Shown: positions 44,609 through 53,049 of the stretch, piece by piece
Position numbering within the stretch: the stretch's first letter is position 1
Layout: each line of letters opens with the position of its first letter
Assembly: GCF_009856415.1 (NCBI RefSeq)
Contig: NZ_WMEZ01000009.1
Location: 1-64,000 of the forward strand
Origin: Halobacillus litoralis
Lineage (GTDB): Bacteria; Bacillota; Bacilli; Bacillales; Halobacillaceae
Direction: 5' to 3'
DNA: 64,000 nucleotides
The notes under the pieces: model-generated
The model's input: only the letters and a program-made list of their open reading frames with translations
Told to the model about the DNA's origin: nothing
Databases searched by the model: none
Translations under genes and position numbers: made by a program

Positions 44609-45691
44609 TCATTTGTATTTAGCCATGAATTCACGATCAATTTTGTTCTTCAACTGCCACGCCTTCTTATTGTGTGAACTGACCGGTCCATACACAAGAA
44701 ATCCTTTCTTTCCACCTGTAGATAAAATATAAAGGGCATTTTTCTGTGGAACGAACGATTCCAGTGATAATCCTGAAAGATAGTTTTTTAAGTTCTGCCA
44801 GAGGACCGGCCCCTGTCTTACGGCATACACTCCACTTTTGGGGAGGTTTGGATAATCGATCATTGTGACACAATCACCGGCACCAAAAATGTAATCATAG
44901 TCACGGAATTGCAAATTCGATCGTACGAGTGCGAAGGAACGTTCATCTATAGCGAGTGAAGACTTTTCAAAAATCGGATCTCCAATAGCCCCACCCAGCC
45001 ATAGCACACCTGTATGGCGAACTCGATTTCCATTGTCCGTTTTGACGAATTCTTCAAAAACTTCTTCTACGCGTTCGTCCTGCCAGACACGTACCCCTTT
45101 TTTCTCCAGTAACTTTTTCAACCTCGCTGAAACCCACTTAGATCCATCCGCAAGTATTCGATCAGACGTAATCAAACGGACTTGACCGGGGATTTTGTGT
45201 TTATCCTTATAAGCTTGGATCGACATCGCAAGCTCCGTTCCAGCCGCTCCACCTCCTACGATCAGGGGTTTTGTTGTTTCTCTCAACGTACGAATCTGAT
45301 CTGTAAATTCGTAATTCGGCTTAATTGTCCGGGCAGCTGAGTCTTCAAATGATAAGGGTAAACTTTTAGATCCAATATCGAAACTGACGACATCAAAGGG
45401 ATAAACGGACCCATCTTCACATACGACCTTTTTTTGCTGCGGTTTTATAAAGACTGCTTTTTTTGGAATCCAATGGACGTTGGCTGAATTCGCTAACTGA
45501 CGAATATCCACACGAATATCATCCTCAGAATAAAGGCCTTCTGTATATCCGGAAAACATCCCTGAATAATACTGATAAGGCGAAGGTGTAATCATACAAA
45601 CATCGACCTGCCTCCAAGTTTCATCCCGCAATTGTTTCAGAATTTCCAGGTGTGCATGACCAGCACCGACGAGCAATAACCTTTTTGACAA
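44609..45691 (-). CDS. FAD-dependent oxidoreductase, SelD-N-terminal-domain type
   Basis: 360 residues. N-terminal FAD motif LLVGAGHAHLEIL, then YQYYSGMFSGYTEGLYSEDD and IDIRQLA-type segment, second nucleotide motif LIVGGGAAGTELAM and FGAGDCVTM. The GAGHAH and YSGM-x-x-G-Y motifs are those of the NDH-like domain fused to selenophosphate synthetase in some bacteria; here it stands alone. Electron donor and acceptor unknown. Separated from the ABC/TVP38 operon by E4, convergent. Confidence 0.78.
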   Translation of the reverse strand: MSKRLLLVGAGHAHLEILKQLRDETWRQVDVCMITPSPYQYYSGMFSGYTEGLYSEDDIRVDIRQLANSANVHWIPKKAVFIKPQQKKVVCEDGSVYPFDVVSFDIGSKSLPLSFEDSAARTIKPNYEFTDQIRTLRETTKPLIVGGGAAGTELAMSIQAYKDKHKIPGQVRLITSDRILADGSKWVSARLKKLLEKKGVRVWQDERVEEVFEEFVKTDNGNRVRHTGVLWLGGAIGDPIFEKSSLAIDERSFALVRSNLQFRDYDYIFGAGDCVTMIDYPNLPKSGVYAVRQGPVLWQNLKNYLSGLSLESFVPQKNALYILSTGGKKGFLVYGPVSSHNKKAWQLKNKIDREFMAKYK

Positions 45692-45708
45692 GAGAGCACC
45701 TCCTTACA

Positions 45709-45746
45709 GAAAACGCCCACATGGCAGAACCATGTGGACGCGTTTT
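45709..45746 (-). terminator. Terminator after the thioredoxin-like gene
   Basis: AAAACGCCCACATG / CATGTGG(A)CGCGTTTT stem, ending in a T run on the complement. Confidence 0.8.
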
Positions 45747-46064
45747 TTAAAGACTTGCTTGTAAAAACTCCTCTACTTCTTCTGGAGTTTTAGCATTCGC
45801 ACTATGAAGGTGGGCTTTTTTGTTGCCATCTTTAAAAATAAGGATACTTGGAATCCCCATCACTTCATACTTTTCTGCGATTTCTGGAAGTTCATCGCGA
45901 TTAACGTTATACCAATCGTATCCATTATATTCCTCTAGGATGTCTCCAATAAACATATCCATGCGTTTACAATCCGGACACCAGTCCGCTTCGAATTTCA
46001 CGATGACCGGGCGGTCGCTTGCAATGGTTTCGTTGAACTTATCCGTTGTATGAATGGCTTCCAT
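45747..46064 (-). CDS. Thioredoxin-like protein (YdbP-like)
   Basis: 105 residues. Thioredoxin fold with active site ADWCPDCKRM and cis-Pro in MGIPSILIFKDG. Similar to B. subtilis YdbP in pattern (NMFIGDILEEYN, HLHSANAKTPEEV). Dithiol redox protein with no identified partner. ATG 46064 is about 10 nt after AAAGGAG; TTG 46067 is the alternative. Confidence 0.85.
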   Translation of the reverse strand: MEAIHTTDKFNETIASDRPVIVKFEADWCPDCKRMDMFIGDILEEYNGYDWYNVNRDELPEIAEKYEVMGIPSILIFKDGNKKAHLHSANAKTPEEVEEFLQASL

Positions 46065-46136
46065 CAAACTCAATCTCCTTTATAAATAACTACTTCTTAT
46101 CATACCCAAAATGTATGAATTTGTCTTTTGTCAGGC

Positions 46137-46952
46137 TTACTTGTACTCCACCCTGCCCAACAGCCATGCAGCAAGTAAACCTCCAAGGAATGCAACGATA
46201 CTGACAATCATCATCACACCCGTTCCAGGCACTCCAGGAAAAATAACGAATACAGAACCGATGACTAGACCGATGATGACCGCAAAGGTGCCAGACGTAT
46301 AATTTTCAAGGAAAAACTTCACAATCTTACTCATCACAACGATTCCACATACGATTCCTGCTCCCACGACTGCGATGATATCGATTCGAAAGTCAGAGAT
46401 TCCTGAAGTTACGGTCGTATATACTCCGATAATCAACAGGATGAATGAACCACTGATTCCTGGTAGAATCATAGCACTGCTTGCAATCCATCCCGAGAAA
46501 AACAACAGAACGTATCCAGCAAACGATAAGTTCTGCATCGGTTCAGATTCTGCTGTCTGGAAAAATGCCATAGAGGCAACTAGAACAGCTCCAATCAGCA
46601 GTAACATAAAATGTTTCGCTTTGAAATTATGCTTTACATCTGCTTTATGTGTTAAGTACGGCAGCACTCCAATGATCAGGCCAAGGAAGAAAAACTGGGT
46701 CGGCCCCGGGTAGTGTTCAAATAACCACTCGATCAAATTGGCCATCAAACCAATGGCGATCACCACTCCAATTCCAAGAGGCAATAAAAACTTTAAATGA
46801 GTTTTCCATTCTTTACTAAAAAAACCGTTAATAGCATCAATCAGACGGTCGTATATACCGAGAACGACTGCAATCGTCCCTCCACTTACACCTGGAACGA
46901 CGTCACTTGCCCCCATCAGCATCCCACGGTAAATATTTCTCCATTCCCACAT
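46137..46952 (-). CDS. popT: DUF368 polyprenyl-phosphate transporter (PopT)
   Basis: 271 residues, about eight membrane segments. Conserved MGASDVVPGVSGGTIAVVLGIYDRLI near the N-terminus and its internal repeat SSAMILPGISGSFILLIIGVY, both reentrant P-G-x-S-G loops. DUF368 proteins were shown to recycle undecaprenyl phosphate across the membrane for cell wall synthesis, and their importance depends on external pH. The thioredoxin-like gene lies 72 bp downstream. Confidence 0.88.
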   Translation of the reverse strand: MWEWRNIYRGMLMGASDVVPGVSGGTIAVVLGIYDRLIDAINGFFSKEWKTHLKFLLPLGIGVVIAIGLMANLIEWLFEHYPGPTQFFFLGLIIGVLPYLTHKADVKHNFKAKHFMLLLIGAVLVASMAFFQTAESEPMQNLSFAGYVLLFFSGWIASSAMILPGISGSFILLIIGVYTTVTSGISDFRIDIIAVVGAGIVCGIVVMSKIVKFFLENYTSGTFAVIIGLVIGSVFVIFPGVPGTGVMMIVSIVAFLGGLLAAWLLGRVEYK

Positions 46953-47088
46953 ATCTTTGGCTCCTTTTATATCTAACCCTTTTCCTTTTTATTCTATCAG
47001 ATTTCTCTAAGCTTTTATGATACATTTTCATGAAAAAAAACACAAAGAGTTCATACTTGAATCCTGTCAAAATAAGGAGATTGATGGA

Positions 47089-47127
47089 AGAAGGAACTTC
47101 CGCGCCCTAACGCGGAAGTTCCTTCTG
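47089..47127 (-). terminator. Terminator after BCCT transporter 1
   Basis: AGAAGGAACTTCCGCG / CGCGGAAGTTCCTTCT perfect 16-bp stem with 6-nt loop. Confidence 0.85.
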
Positions 47128-47130
47128 AGA

Positions 47131-48645
47131 TTAGGCTGATGTTTTTTCTTCTCTATCCTTCCCTCGATCAAGCGCGATCTTATCTGCACGAATCGCTTTA
47201 TATAAGGATACGACCATCAAAATCATGATGAACGAGAATGGAAAAGCAGCAGATATGAGCGCGTTCTGCAGCGCCTGCAGTCCACCTGAATATAGTAGTA
47301 CAGCGGCCATGGATGATTGGATAATTCCCCAAACAAACTTAACCATTGTAGGTGGTGTTAGAGACCCGTTTGTCGTCTGCATTCCTAATACAAAGGTTGC
47401 AGAGTCTGCGGATGTAATAAAGAATGTTCCAATCAATACCATCGCGATAATTGACAGAATCAAACCTAGTGGATAATTATCAAATGTTCCGAACATCACT
47501 TGCTCTGTAGCTAAATCGGAAAGTCCTCCTTGATCTTGTTGGACTTTAATCGCCGATGATCCGAAAGTGGAGAACCATAGAAAACCTACAGCCGATGGGA
47601 CGAGAAGAACACCTGATAAAAATTCCCGGATCGTACGCCCCTTGGATACACGTGCTATAAAGATTCCGACAAATGGGGACCATGCGATCCACCATGCCCA
47701 GTAGAAAACCGTCCAGTTGTTGATCCATGTACGGTTTTCTTCATTGTTCGGTGCAAGACGGAAACTCATGGTAGGCAAGTTTTGTAAGTATGCACCGATC
47801 GTGTCTGTAAACATATTCATAATGAAGAGCGTCGGACCCACAATTAACGTGATAGCAAGCAAAGCTATAGCTAATACCATATTTGTATTACTCAAATAAC
47901 GGATTCCTTTACTCAACCCGGTATAAGCGGAAATCATGAATAACACGGTAACAACAGCTATAATGATCAACTGAATACCGAACGAATCTTCAAGCGGTGT
48001 TAAGAACGTCAGTCCACCATTGATCTGTGCAGCACCAAATCCAAGCGTTGTCGCTACACCGACAATGGTTGCAAACACGGCGATGATGTCCACGACTTTC
48101 CCCCATGGTCCTTTCATTTTGTCCCCGAATAAGGGCTCGAGTGTTGAGCTGATTAAAGCTGGGGCACCTCGACGGAACTTGAAATATGCGAGGACTAGTG
48201 CAACGATTGCGTAAATTCCCCATGCATGCACTCCCCAGTGGAAGTACACGAATCTCATGGATTCATTCAAAGCGGCTGCTGTACCCGTCTCTGCAGTCGG
48301 GGCATTGTTCGCATAAAAGTAGATTGGTTCTGCTGCTCCCCAGAAGACGAGCCCGATTCCCATTCCGGCACTGAAAAGCATCGCAAACCATGTTGCATAG
48401 TTATACTCAGGCTTGTCCGTCGGTTTTCCAAGTTTCATTTTTCCATAAGGACTGAAAATCATATAAAGACAGAAGATCACAAAACCAGTAACGATCAGTA
48501 AGTAATACCATCCAAAATGAACAGAGATGTAAGACTGGATGCTGCCTGTAATACTTTCAAGATTCTTGGGGGCAAGCGCACCCCAAACGACTGAGAATAT
48601 TGCAATGGCGAGTGTTACCCAAAAAACGGAAGTGACTTTTTTCAT
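47131..48645 (-). CDS. BCCT-family glycine betaine/choline transporter (1)
   Basis: 504 residues, 12 membrane helices. Signature segments: GMGIGLVFWGAAEP (substrate/sodium site on TM3), YFHWGVHAWGIYAIV, and WTVFYWAWWIAWSPFVGIFIARVSKGRTIREF on TM8. OpuD/BetP relatives take up glycine betaine with Na+ for osmoprotection. ATG 48645 has AAAGGAG 6 nt upstream; the 49-codon upstream open frame overlaps the promoter and is rejected. SigB-type promoter at 48732-48756. Confidence 0.9.
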   Translation of the reverse strand: MKKVTSVFWVTLAIAIFSVVWGALAPKNLESITGSIQSYISVHFGWYYLLIVTGFVIFCLYMIFSPYGKMKLGKPTDKPEYNYATWFAMLFSAGMGIGLVFWGAAEPIYFYANNAPTAETGTAAALNESMRFVYFHWGVHAWGIYAIVALVLAYFKFRRGAPALISSTLEPLFGDKMKGPWGKVVDIIAVFATIVGVATTLGFGAAQINGGLTFLTPLEDSFGIQLIIIAVVTVLFMISAYTGLSKGIRYLSNTNMVLAIALLAITLIVGPTLFIMNMFTDTIGAYLQNLPTMSFRLAPNNEENRTWINNWTVFYWAWWIAWSPFVGIFIARVSKGRTIREFLSGVLLVPSAVGFLWFSTFGSSAIKVQQDQGGLSDLATEQVMFGTFDNYPLGLILSIIAMVLIGTFFITSADSATFVLGMQTTNGSLTPPTMVKFVWGIIQSSMAAVLLYSGGLQALQNALISAAFPFSFIMILMVVSLYKAIRADKIALDRGKDREEKTSA

Positions 48646-48731
48646 TGTTAACTCCTTTCCAGAACTTGTGCGTATTTGCGATACAGGGGGGTGTTCATTC
48701 GAGGGGGTAGTGTCTGGTGCATGTTTATCGA

Positions 48732-48756
48732 ATACCCAAACCAAGAAAAAATAAAC
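48732..48756 (-). promoter_or_regulatory. SigB promoter of BCCT transporter 1
   Basis: On the complement GTTTAT, 13-bp spacer, GGGTAT; full match to the SigB consensus. Predicted start near 48725, leader about 80 nt. Confidence 0.78.
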
Positions 48757-48852
48757 AATTCGTCGAATTTTCCCTACATAAATATAGCCCAAAAGACGAA
48801 TGTCTCCTGGGCTTTTAACATTTTCATTTTATATTCTTCTCGGAATATACGT

Positions 48853-49419
48853 TCAATAGAGTAAAGCTTCCAGCCACCGATGTTCAGGATGGTGATGCAT
48901 CAATGCCTGTTTCAACCACTCTTTCTGATGTTCATTCAAGTAAGGAAAGACATGACGGAAATCACCCTCATCTTTCTCTTTTGTATAGGTTGATTTATAA
49001 AGTAGTACAATCTCAGGGTTCAAATACGCGTATCCATGTTCTGATTGCAGGTGCATACGGCTGATTTCAAATGTAATGGAAGGATCTCTTCTGAACTGCC
49101 AGTAATGCCTGCTTTTTTCATTGAGGAGAATTTCTAATCTATGACCCTCTTGAGAAAAGGCATGGATTTCATGATCAGGAAGTAGAAGGGTTTCCCCTTC
49201 CCAACGCTTGAGTTCCTTTTGTTTGACGACGTACAAATCCCAGGATTTTAATGTTTCGTATAAATCAAGTTGATTTTCACGAAAAATAGCGACTTCCACG
49301 TCCTCGTGATGCCTCGTTTCTTCACCGATATGAAGGTCGATGGCCCAGCCCCCTGCAAACCACCATTCTCCATCAAACTCACTTAACCACTGGCAGACTT
49401 CTGTACATTTTTCAAACAT
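48853..49419 (-). CDS. Nucleotidyltransferase-fold protein (LnuA/AadD-like)
   Basis: 188 residues. FAGGWAIDLHIGEETRHHEDVEVAIFRENQ contains the GGWA-x-D-[...]-H-x-D-x-E/D catalytic pattern of minimal nucleotidyltransferases such as lincosamide and aminoglycoside nucleotidyltransferases. Chromosomal relatives often have no shown resistance role. Single gene, no operon partner. Confidence 0.7.
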   Translation of the reverse strand: MFEKCTEVCQWLSEFDGEWWFAGGWAIDLHIGEETRHHEDVEVAIFRENQLDLYETLKSWDLYVVKQKELKRWEGETLLLPDHEIHAFSQEGHRLEILLNEKSRHYWQFRRDPSITFEISRMHLQSEHGYAYLNPEIVLLYKSTYTKEKDEGDFRHVFPYLNEHQKEWLKQALMHHHPEHRWLEALLY

Positions 49420-49545
49420 GTAAATCCTCCTCTATATCATCTTGTCCGAGTTTAAAATCTCTTATCCCTAATTTTTCGACAACTCTTTCTTTTGGAAAAG
49501 TTTTCTTATACGATGGAAAGTAGATGTTAGCAAGGGGGAAGGTAT

Positions 49546-50097
49546 ATGCTCAAAGGAAATCTAGTTGAACTTCGACCTGTTTCAAGGGATGACTTGAAGC
49601 ATTTGTTTAAGTGGGCGAATGATGAAGAGTTAGCGAATCTTGGACATGGGAGCGATTCCGCCTATCAAAACAACAATCCTAAAGAAGATCTAGAAGCTTT
49701 TTATGAAAAAAACCTTACCGCTCAACCTCTATGGGAAAGCGGACGTGTGTTCATTGTCTATACAGTCAGTACGGGAGTGCCTATCGGAAAATGCAGCTAC
49801 AGCAACCTCAATCCGGTGACAAGGGCAGCTGAAATCGGTTTAAGCATCGGGGAAAAGGAATATTGGGGCCATGGATATGGCAGGGACATCATCCAAACAT
49901 TGTTGAAACACCTCTTTTACACGTTGAACCTCGAACGTGTGCAACTGGACACCTGGAGCGGCAACTCACAAGCGCTAAGACTCTATGAAAAATCAGGATT
50001 CCAGACAGAAGGACGACTCCGAAAAAATGAATATGTCGAAGGAACTTATTATGACACCATCCTTATGGGAATGCTCCGTTCCGAATTCCAAGTGTAA
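49546..50097 (+). CDS. GNAT acetyltransferase (RimJ/RimL type)
   Basis: 183 residues. Begins LVELRPVSRDDLKHLFKWANDEEL; acetyl-CoA site EKEYWGHGYGRDIIQTLL and C-terminal RVQLDTWSGNSQALRLYEKSGFQTEGRLR. Acetylates amino groups of proteins or small molecules; target unknown. Confidence 0.87.
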   Translation: MLKGNLVELRPVSRDDLKHLFKWANDEELANLGHGSDSAYQNNNPKEDLEAFYEKNLTAQPLWESGRVFIVYTVSTGVPIGKCSYSNLNPVTRAAEIGLSIGEKEYWGHGYGRDIIQTLLKHLFYTLNLERVQLDTWSGNSQALRLYEKSGFQTEGRLRKNEYVEGTYYDTILMGMLRSEFQV

Positions 50098-50099
50098 AT

Positions 50100-50125
50100 G
50101 TTTTTCATAGGAAAATGTAGGGAAT
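50100..50125 (+). promoter_or_regulatory. SigB promoter of BCCT transporter 2
   Basis: GTTTTT, 14-bp spacer, GGGAAT; fits GTTTWW / GGGWAW. It begins right after the GNAT stop codon; predicted start near 50133, about 55 nt before the gene. Confidence 0.7.
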
Positions 50126-50187
50126 AAACAAATCGATCGTCAAATTCATGTTCATCTATTATCTATGTTTCATGAAAGGAGTCCACG

Positions 50188-51696
50188 ATGAAAGATCAAC
50201 TCAAAAACCCTGTTTTCCTCATTTCTGCCACCGCCATCACTGTCCTCGTCATCGTAGGAGCAATCAACCCCGAAGGCTTCGGTACAGTCGCTGGTGCCTT
50301 ATTTGAATTTACTACCGTTAATTTCGGCTGGTTTTATCTTATATCCGTTTTCGGCTTTGTCATTTTCCTGGCCGCTCTCGGACTAAGTAAGTACGGAAAA
50401 ATCAAAATCGGGCCTCAAGACTCAAAGCCTGAATTTCCTTTTTTCACATGGATTGGCATGCTCTTTTCCGCCGGATTTGGTGTAGGTCTCGTATTCTGGG
50501 GAGTTGCAGAACCAATGAGCCACTTTTTTGAAACGCCCTTCTCAGACTTGGAGGCCCAAACGGAGGATGCGGCACGTGTCGCTATGGGTTACTCCTTCTT
50601 CCACTGGGGAATCAACCAGTGGTCCGTGTTTGCAATTGTCGGGCTGCTTATTGGCTTTTTGCAATTCAGAAAAGAGAAGAACGGTCTCGTATCGACCGCT
50701 CTTGAACCCGTGCTCGGGAAATCAAAGCCTGTGAAGTACACCATCGACTCATTAGCCGTTATCGCTACAGTAATGGGAATCGCCACTTCCCTTGGACTGG
50801 GAATCCTTCAAATGAACGGTGGATTGAACGCAGTATTCGGCATTCCGAATAGTACATCGATCCAACTTATCATCACTGGCGTACTCCTCGTTTTATACTT
50901 AACTTCATCCAGTACTGGATTAGAAAAAGGGATCAAATGGCTCAGTAACTTGAACCTGGCCCTTTGCTTAGTTTTACTATTATTCGTCTTTTTTGCCGGC
51001 CCGACTGTCTTTATTTTAAATAGTTTCACCCTAGGGATCGGGGATTATATTTCAAATTTCGTGGGGTATAGTCTAAGGTTGACCCCTTATGAAGGTGGAA
51101 GCTGGCTCCGCGATTGGACGATTTTCTATTGGGCCTGGGTCATTGCATGGTCTCCCTTCGTGGGGGCTTTCGTTGCCCGCGTTTCCCGCGGTCGAACCAT
51201 CAGGGAGTTCATCTTTGGCGTCCTAGTCGTTCCCCCGTTAATTGCTTGTTTATGGATCGCCGTTTTCGGCGGAACAGCCTTGAACAGTGACTTGAACAAT
51301 GGAACGCAAATTGCTGAAGCAGTCAACAATGATATAACGGTCGCACTCTTTGAAGCCTATGAATACCTGCCTCTTACAGGTATTTTATCCTTCTTATCGA
51401 TTTTATTGATTGCGACGTTCTTGATTACATCTGCTGACTCAGCCACATACATTTTGGCCAGCATGACAACGAATGGCAGTCTCACCCCTGCCCTTGCCAT
51501 TAAAGTGATTTGGGGTGTCCTGATGGCAGCCATTGCCGGTGTCCTGCTAGTCGCCGGTGGATTGGATGCTTTGCAGACGGCCTCCCTTGTCTCTGCTCTT
51601 CCGTTTACCGTGATCATCATTCTTTTCGTTTATGCCTTCACAAAGATGATACGAAAAGAACCACTGCCTGAACGACGCAAAAAAAATAAAGAATAA
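50188..51696 (+). CDS. BCCT-family osmolyte transporter (2)
   Basis: 502 residues, 12 membrane helices: GFGVGLVFWGVAEPMSHF, FFHWGINQWSVFAIV, and WTIFYWAWVIAWSPFVGAFVARVSRGRTIREF. Paralogous to BCCT 1 about 3 kb away on the other strand. GGAG at proper distance. Likely betaine or related compatible solute uptake; substrate difference between the two cannot be read from sequence. Confidence 0.9.
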   Translation: MKDQLKNPVFLISATAITVLVIVGAINPEGFGTVAGALFEFTTVNFGWFYLISVFGFVIFLAALGLSKYGKIKIGPQDSKPEFPFFTWIGMLFSAGFGVGLVFWGVAEPMSHFFETPFSDLEAQTEDAARVAMGYSFFHWGINQWSVFAIVGLLIGFLQFRKEKNGLVSTALEPVLGKSKPVKYTIDSLAVIATVMGIATSLGLGILQMNGGLNAVFGIPNSTSIQLIITGVLLVLYLTSSSTGLEKGIKWLSNLNLALCLVLLLFVFFAGPTVFILNSFTLGIGDYISNFVGYSLRLTPYEGGSWLRDWTIFYWAWVIAWSPFVGAFVARVSRGRTIREFIFGVLVVPPLIACLWIAVFGGTALNSDLNNGTQIAEAVNNDITVALFEAYEYLPLTGILSFLSILLIATFLITSADSATYILASMTTNGSLTPALAIKVIWGVLMAAIAGVLLVAGGLDALQTASLVSALPFTVIIILFVYAFTKMIRKEPLPERRKKNKE

Positions 51697-51705
51697 TAGA
51701 GAACG

Positions 51706-51742
51706 AAAAAGGTGTCCTGGTCAAGACCAGGACACCTTTTTC
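51706..51742. terminator. Bidirectional terminator, BCCT 2 / peptide gene
   Basis: AAAAAGGTGTCCTGGTC / GACCAGGACACCTTTTT perfect stem with T runs on both strands. Confidence 0.9.
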
Positions 51743-51752
51743 ATTACAACGA

Positions 51753-51884
51753 TTAGATTTCTGGATTCTCTATACTCCAATAACCTCCATCACCTGGATC
51801 ATGGGCGGTCTTAACCTCTCCCAATCCCCATAAACCTGCTAGGGTCAGTAAAAGAACAACAAATATTCCGGAAAACCTTTTCAT
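51753..51884 (-). CDS. Exported peptide precursor (43 aa), AimP/Phr-like
   Basis: 43 residues. Basic start MKRFSG, a hydrophobic signal stretch (IFVVLLLTLAGLWGLG, residues 7-22), then EVKTAHDPGDGG and the tail YWSIENPEI. Ribosome site GGAGGT 8 nt before ATG 51884. It starts 22 bp after the AimR-like receptor gene on the same strand, and length and layout equal those of AimP, PapR and Phr precursors, whose C-terminal 5-7 residues are the mature pheromone. By analogy the signal would be cut from the last residues (for example IENPEI), but the cleavage point is unknown. Too short for most gene finders. Confidence 0.65.
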   Translation of the reverse strand: MKRFSGIFVVLLLTLAGLWGLGEVKTAHDPGDGGYWSIENPEI

Positions 51885-51906
51885 ATAAGAAAACCTCCAT
51901 TTATTT

Positions 51907-52923
51907 TTATATTCTTTCTAAATACGCTAGTGGAAGTTGGGCAAAGAAGTAATCCCCTTGTTCATGGATGAAACGGTGATAGGAATGCCTGAGCATCTCC
52001 CTGTTTCCTTTAGCCAGTCCCAAATAACTTTCTTGAAAGGGCGTGAGTGATGGCAAGGAATGCAGAATTTCCTGTGTCTTTTTATAATCTCCTCGCGCTA
52101 AAGCAAGGTGGGCCTGCTCTACGGGATCAGTGGTAGATATTCCTTCTGTTTCCTGATGAAAAGCAGATATGAAAGGAAGCGAACGATTTTTCACCGTTTG
52201 TAAAAAGCGTAAATGACCATGCTTTTCAGCAATTTCCATAGACTTTAGTAACGATTCCATAGAAGATTCATAGCCATTAAAGAGCTGGCATAGTGCCAAA
52301 TCATGATGCATGCGGCTCTTTCTTCTTGGTGAAACTTCTGTGTTGATCATTTTATAGGCATAACGGCTCGCGAGAATGGAATTATTGGTCTTCCAATAAT
52401 GATAAAAAAGCAGCTCTTGATAACGTTGATTCAAATAATAATACATCAAAGGTTCGTCTACTTGCTGAAGCGACTGATCGCATTCATCCAAATACTTGTC
52501 CAATGCTGTAAATACTTTCAAATCCTGATAAGAGTAAACGAGGGTAAACAAGTGAAGACATCGTAACGATGGATGTGTAAAATGGAGCTCTTTTAATTCA
52601 TCCAAATAATTTTTCTTTTTATCTCTACCCATCTGGGACAGGATTACCCGATACAAACGACCTGCCTCTTTATTTATGTAAGGGGAAGCTGTAATGACAG
52701 ACAACTCTTCAAAAAAATCATTCATATAAAAGAATTCCATGCAGACAATTTGTTCATCGATCGGTTTGGGAAAATGGGAGAGGATATGATCTTTCGTCTT
52801 TAAGACAGCATCCCTTCTAGGATACTTCCTTAAATAATCCAGATACACATCATATAAAGAGGAAGTGCGACTCATTTGGAGCTTTCGCAATGGGCTCGGT
52901 TCAATTAGTTGGTAATCTGCCAC
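51907..52923 (-). CDS. AimR-like RRNPP pheromone receptor without clear HTH
   Basis: 338 residues, all-helical with TPR-like repeats. The C-terminal section (EQAHLALARGDYKKTQEIL ... YLGLAKGNREML ... FFAQLPLAYLERI) follows the conserved end of AimR arbitrium receptors as I remember phage SPbeta AimR, and the middle (RYAYKMI...RRKSRMHHDLAL...LLKSMEIAEKHGHL) does too. AimR proteins are about 380 aa with an N-terminal helix-turn-helix; this one is about 45 residues shorter at that end. The start is firm: GTG 52923 lies 8 nt after AAGGAGGG. It probably senses the peptide encoded downstream. Target unknown; no phage genes nearby. Confidence 0.72.
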   Translation of the reverse strand: MADYQLIEPSPLRKLQMSRTSSLYDVYLDYLRKYPRRDAVLKTKDHILSHFPKPIDEQIVCMEFFYMNDFFEELSVITASPYINKEAGRLYRVILSQMGRDKKKNYLDELKELHFTHPSLRCLHLFTLVYSYQDLKVFTALDKYLDECDQSLQQVDEPLMYYYLNQRYQELLFYHYWKTNNSILASRYAYKMINTEVSPRRKSRMHHDLALCQLFNGYESSMESLLKSMEIAEKHGHLRFLQTVKNRSLPFISAFHQETEGISTTDPVEQAHLALARGDYKKTQEILHSLPSLTPFQESYLGLAKGNREMLRHSYHRFIHEQGDYFFAQLPLAYLERI

Positions 52924-52954
52924 AAAATTCGCCCTCCTTATCTATCTTTCTTAT

Positions 52955-52983
52955 ATTTTATTGAATTTTCTAAAAGATGTCTA
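52955..52983 (-). promoter_or_regulatory. SigA promoter of the AimR-like gene
   Basis: On the complement TAGACA, 17-bp spacer, TAAAAT, about 32 bp before the start codon. Confidence 0.6.
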
Positions 52984-53049
52984 TACAAAATTTAAAGATA
53001 TTGAAATATTTTTGGATTATATTTCCTTTTATGCACCTCTTCATATTCC

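Noticed and set aside
47131-48792. Long N-terminal extension of BCCT transporter 1
   Set aside because: The extra 49 codons run through the SigB promoter and lack a ribosome site, whereas ATG 48645 has AAAGGAG.
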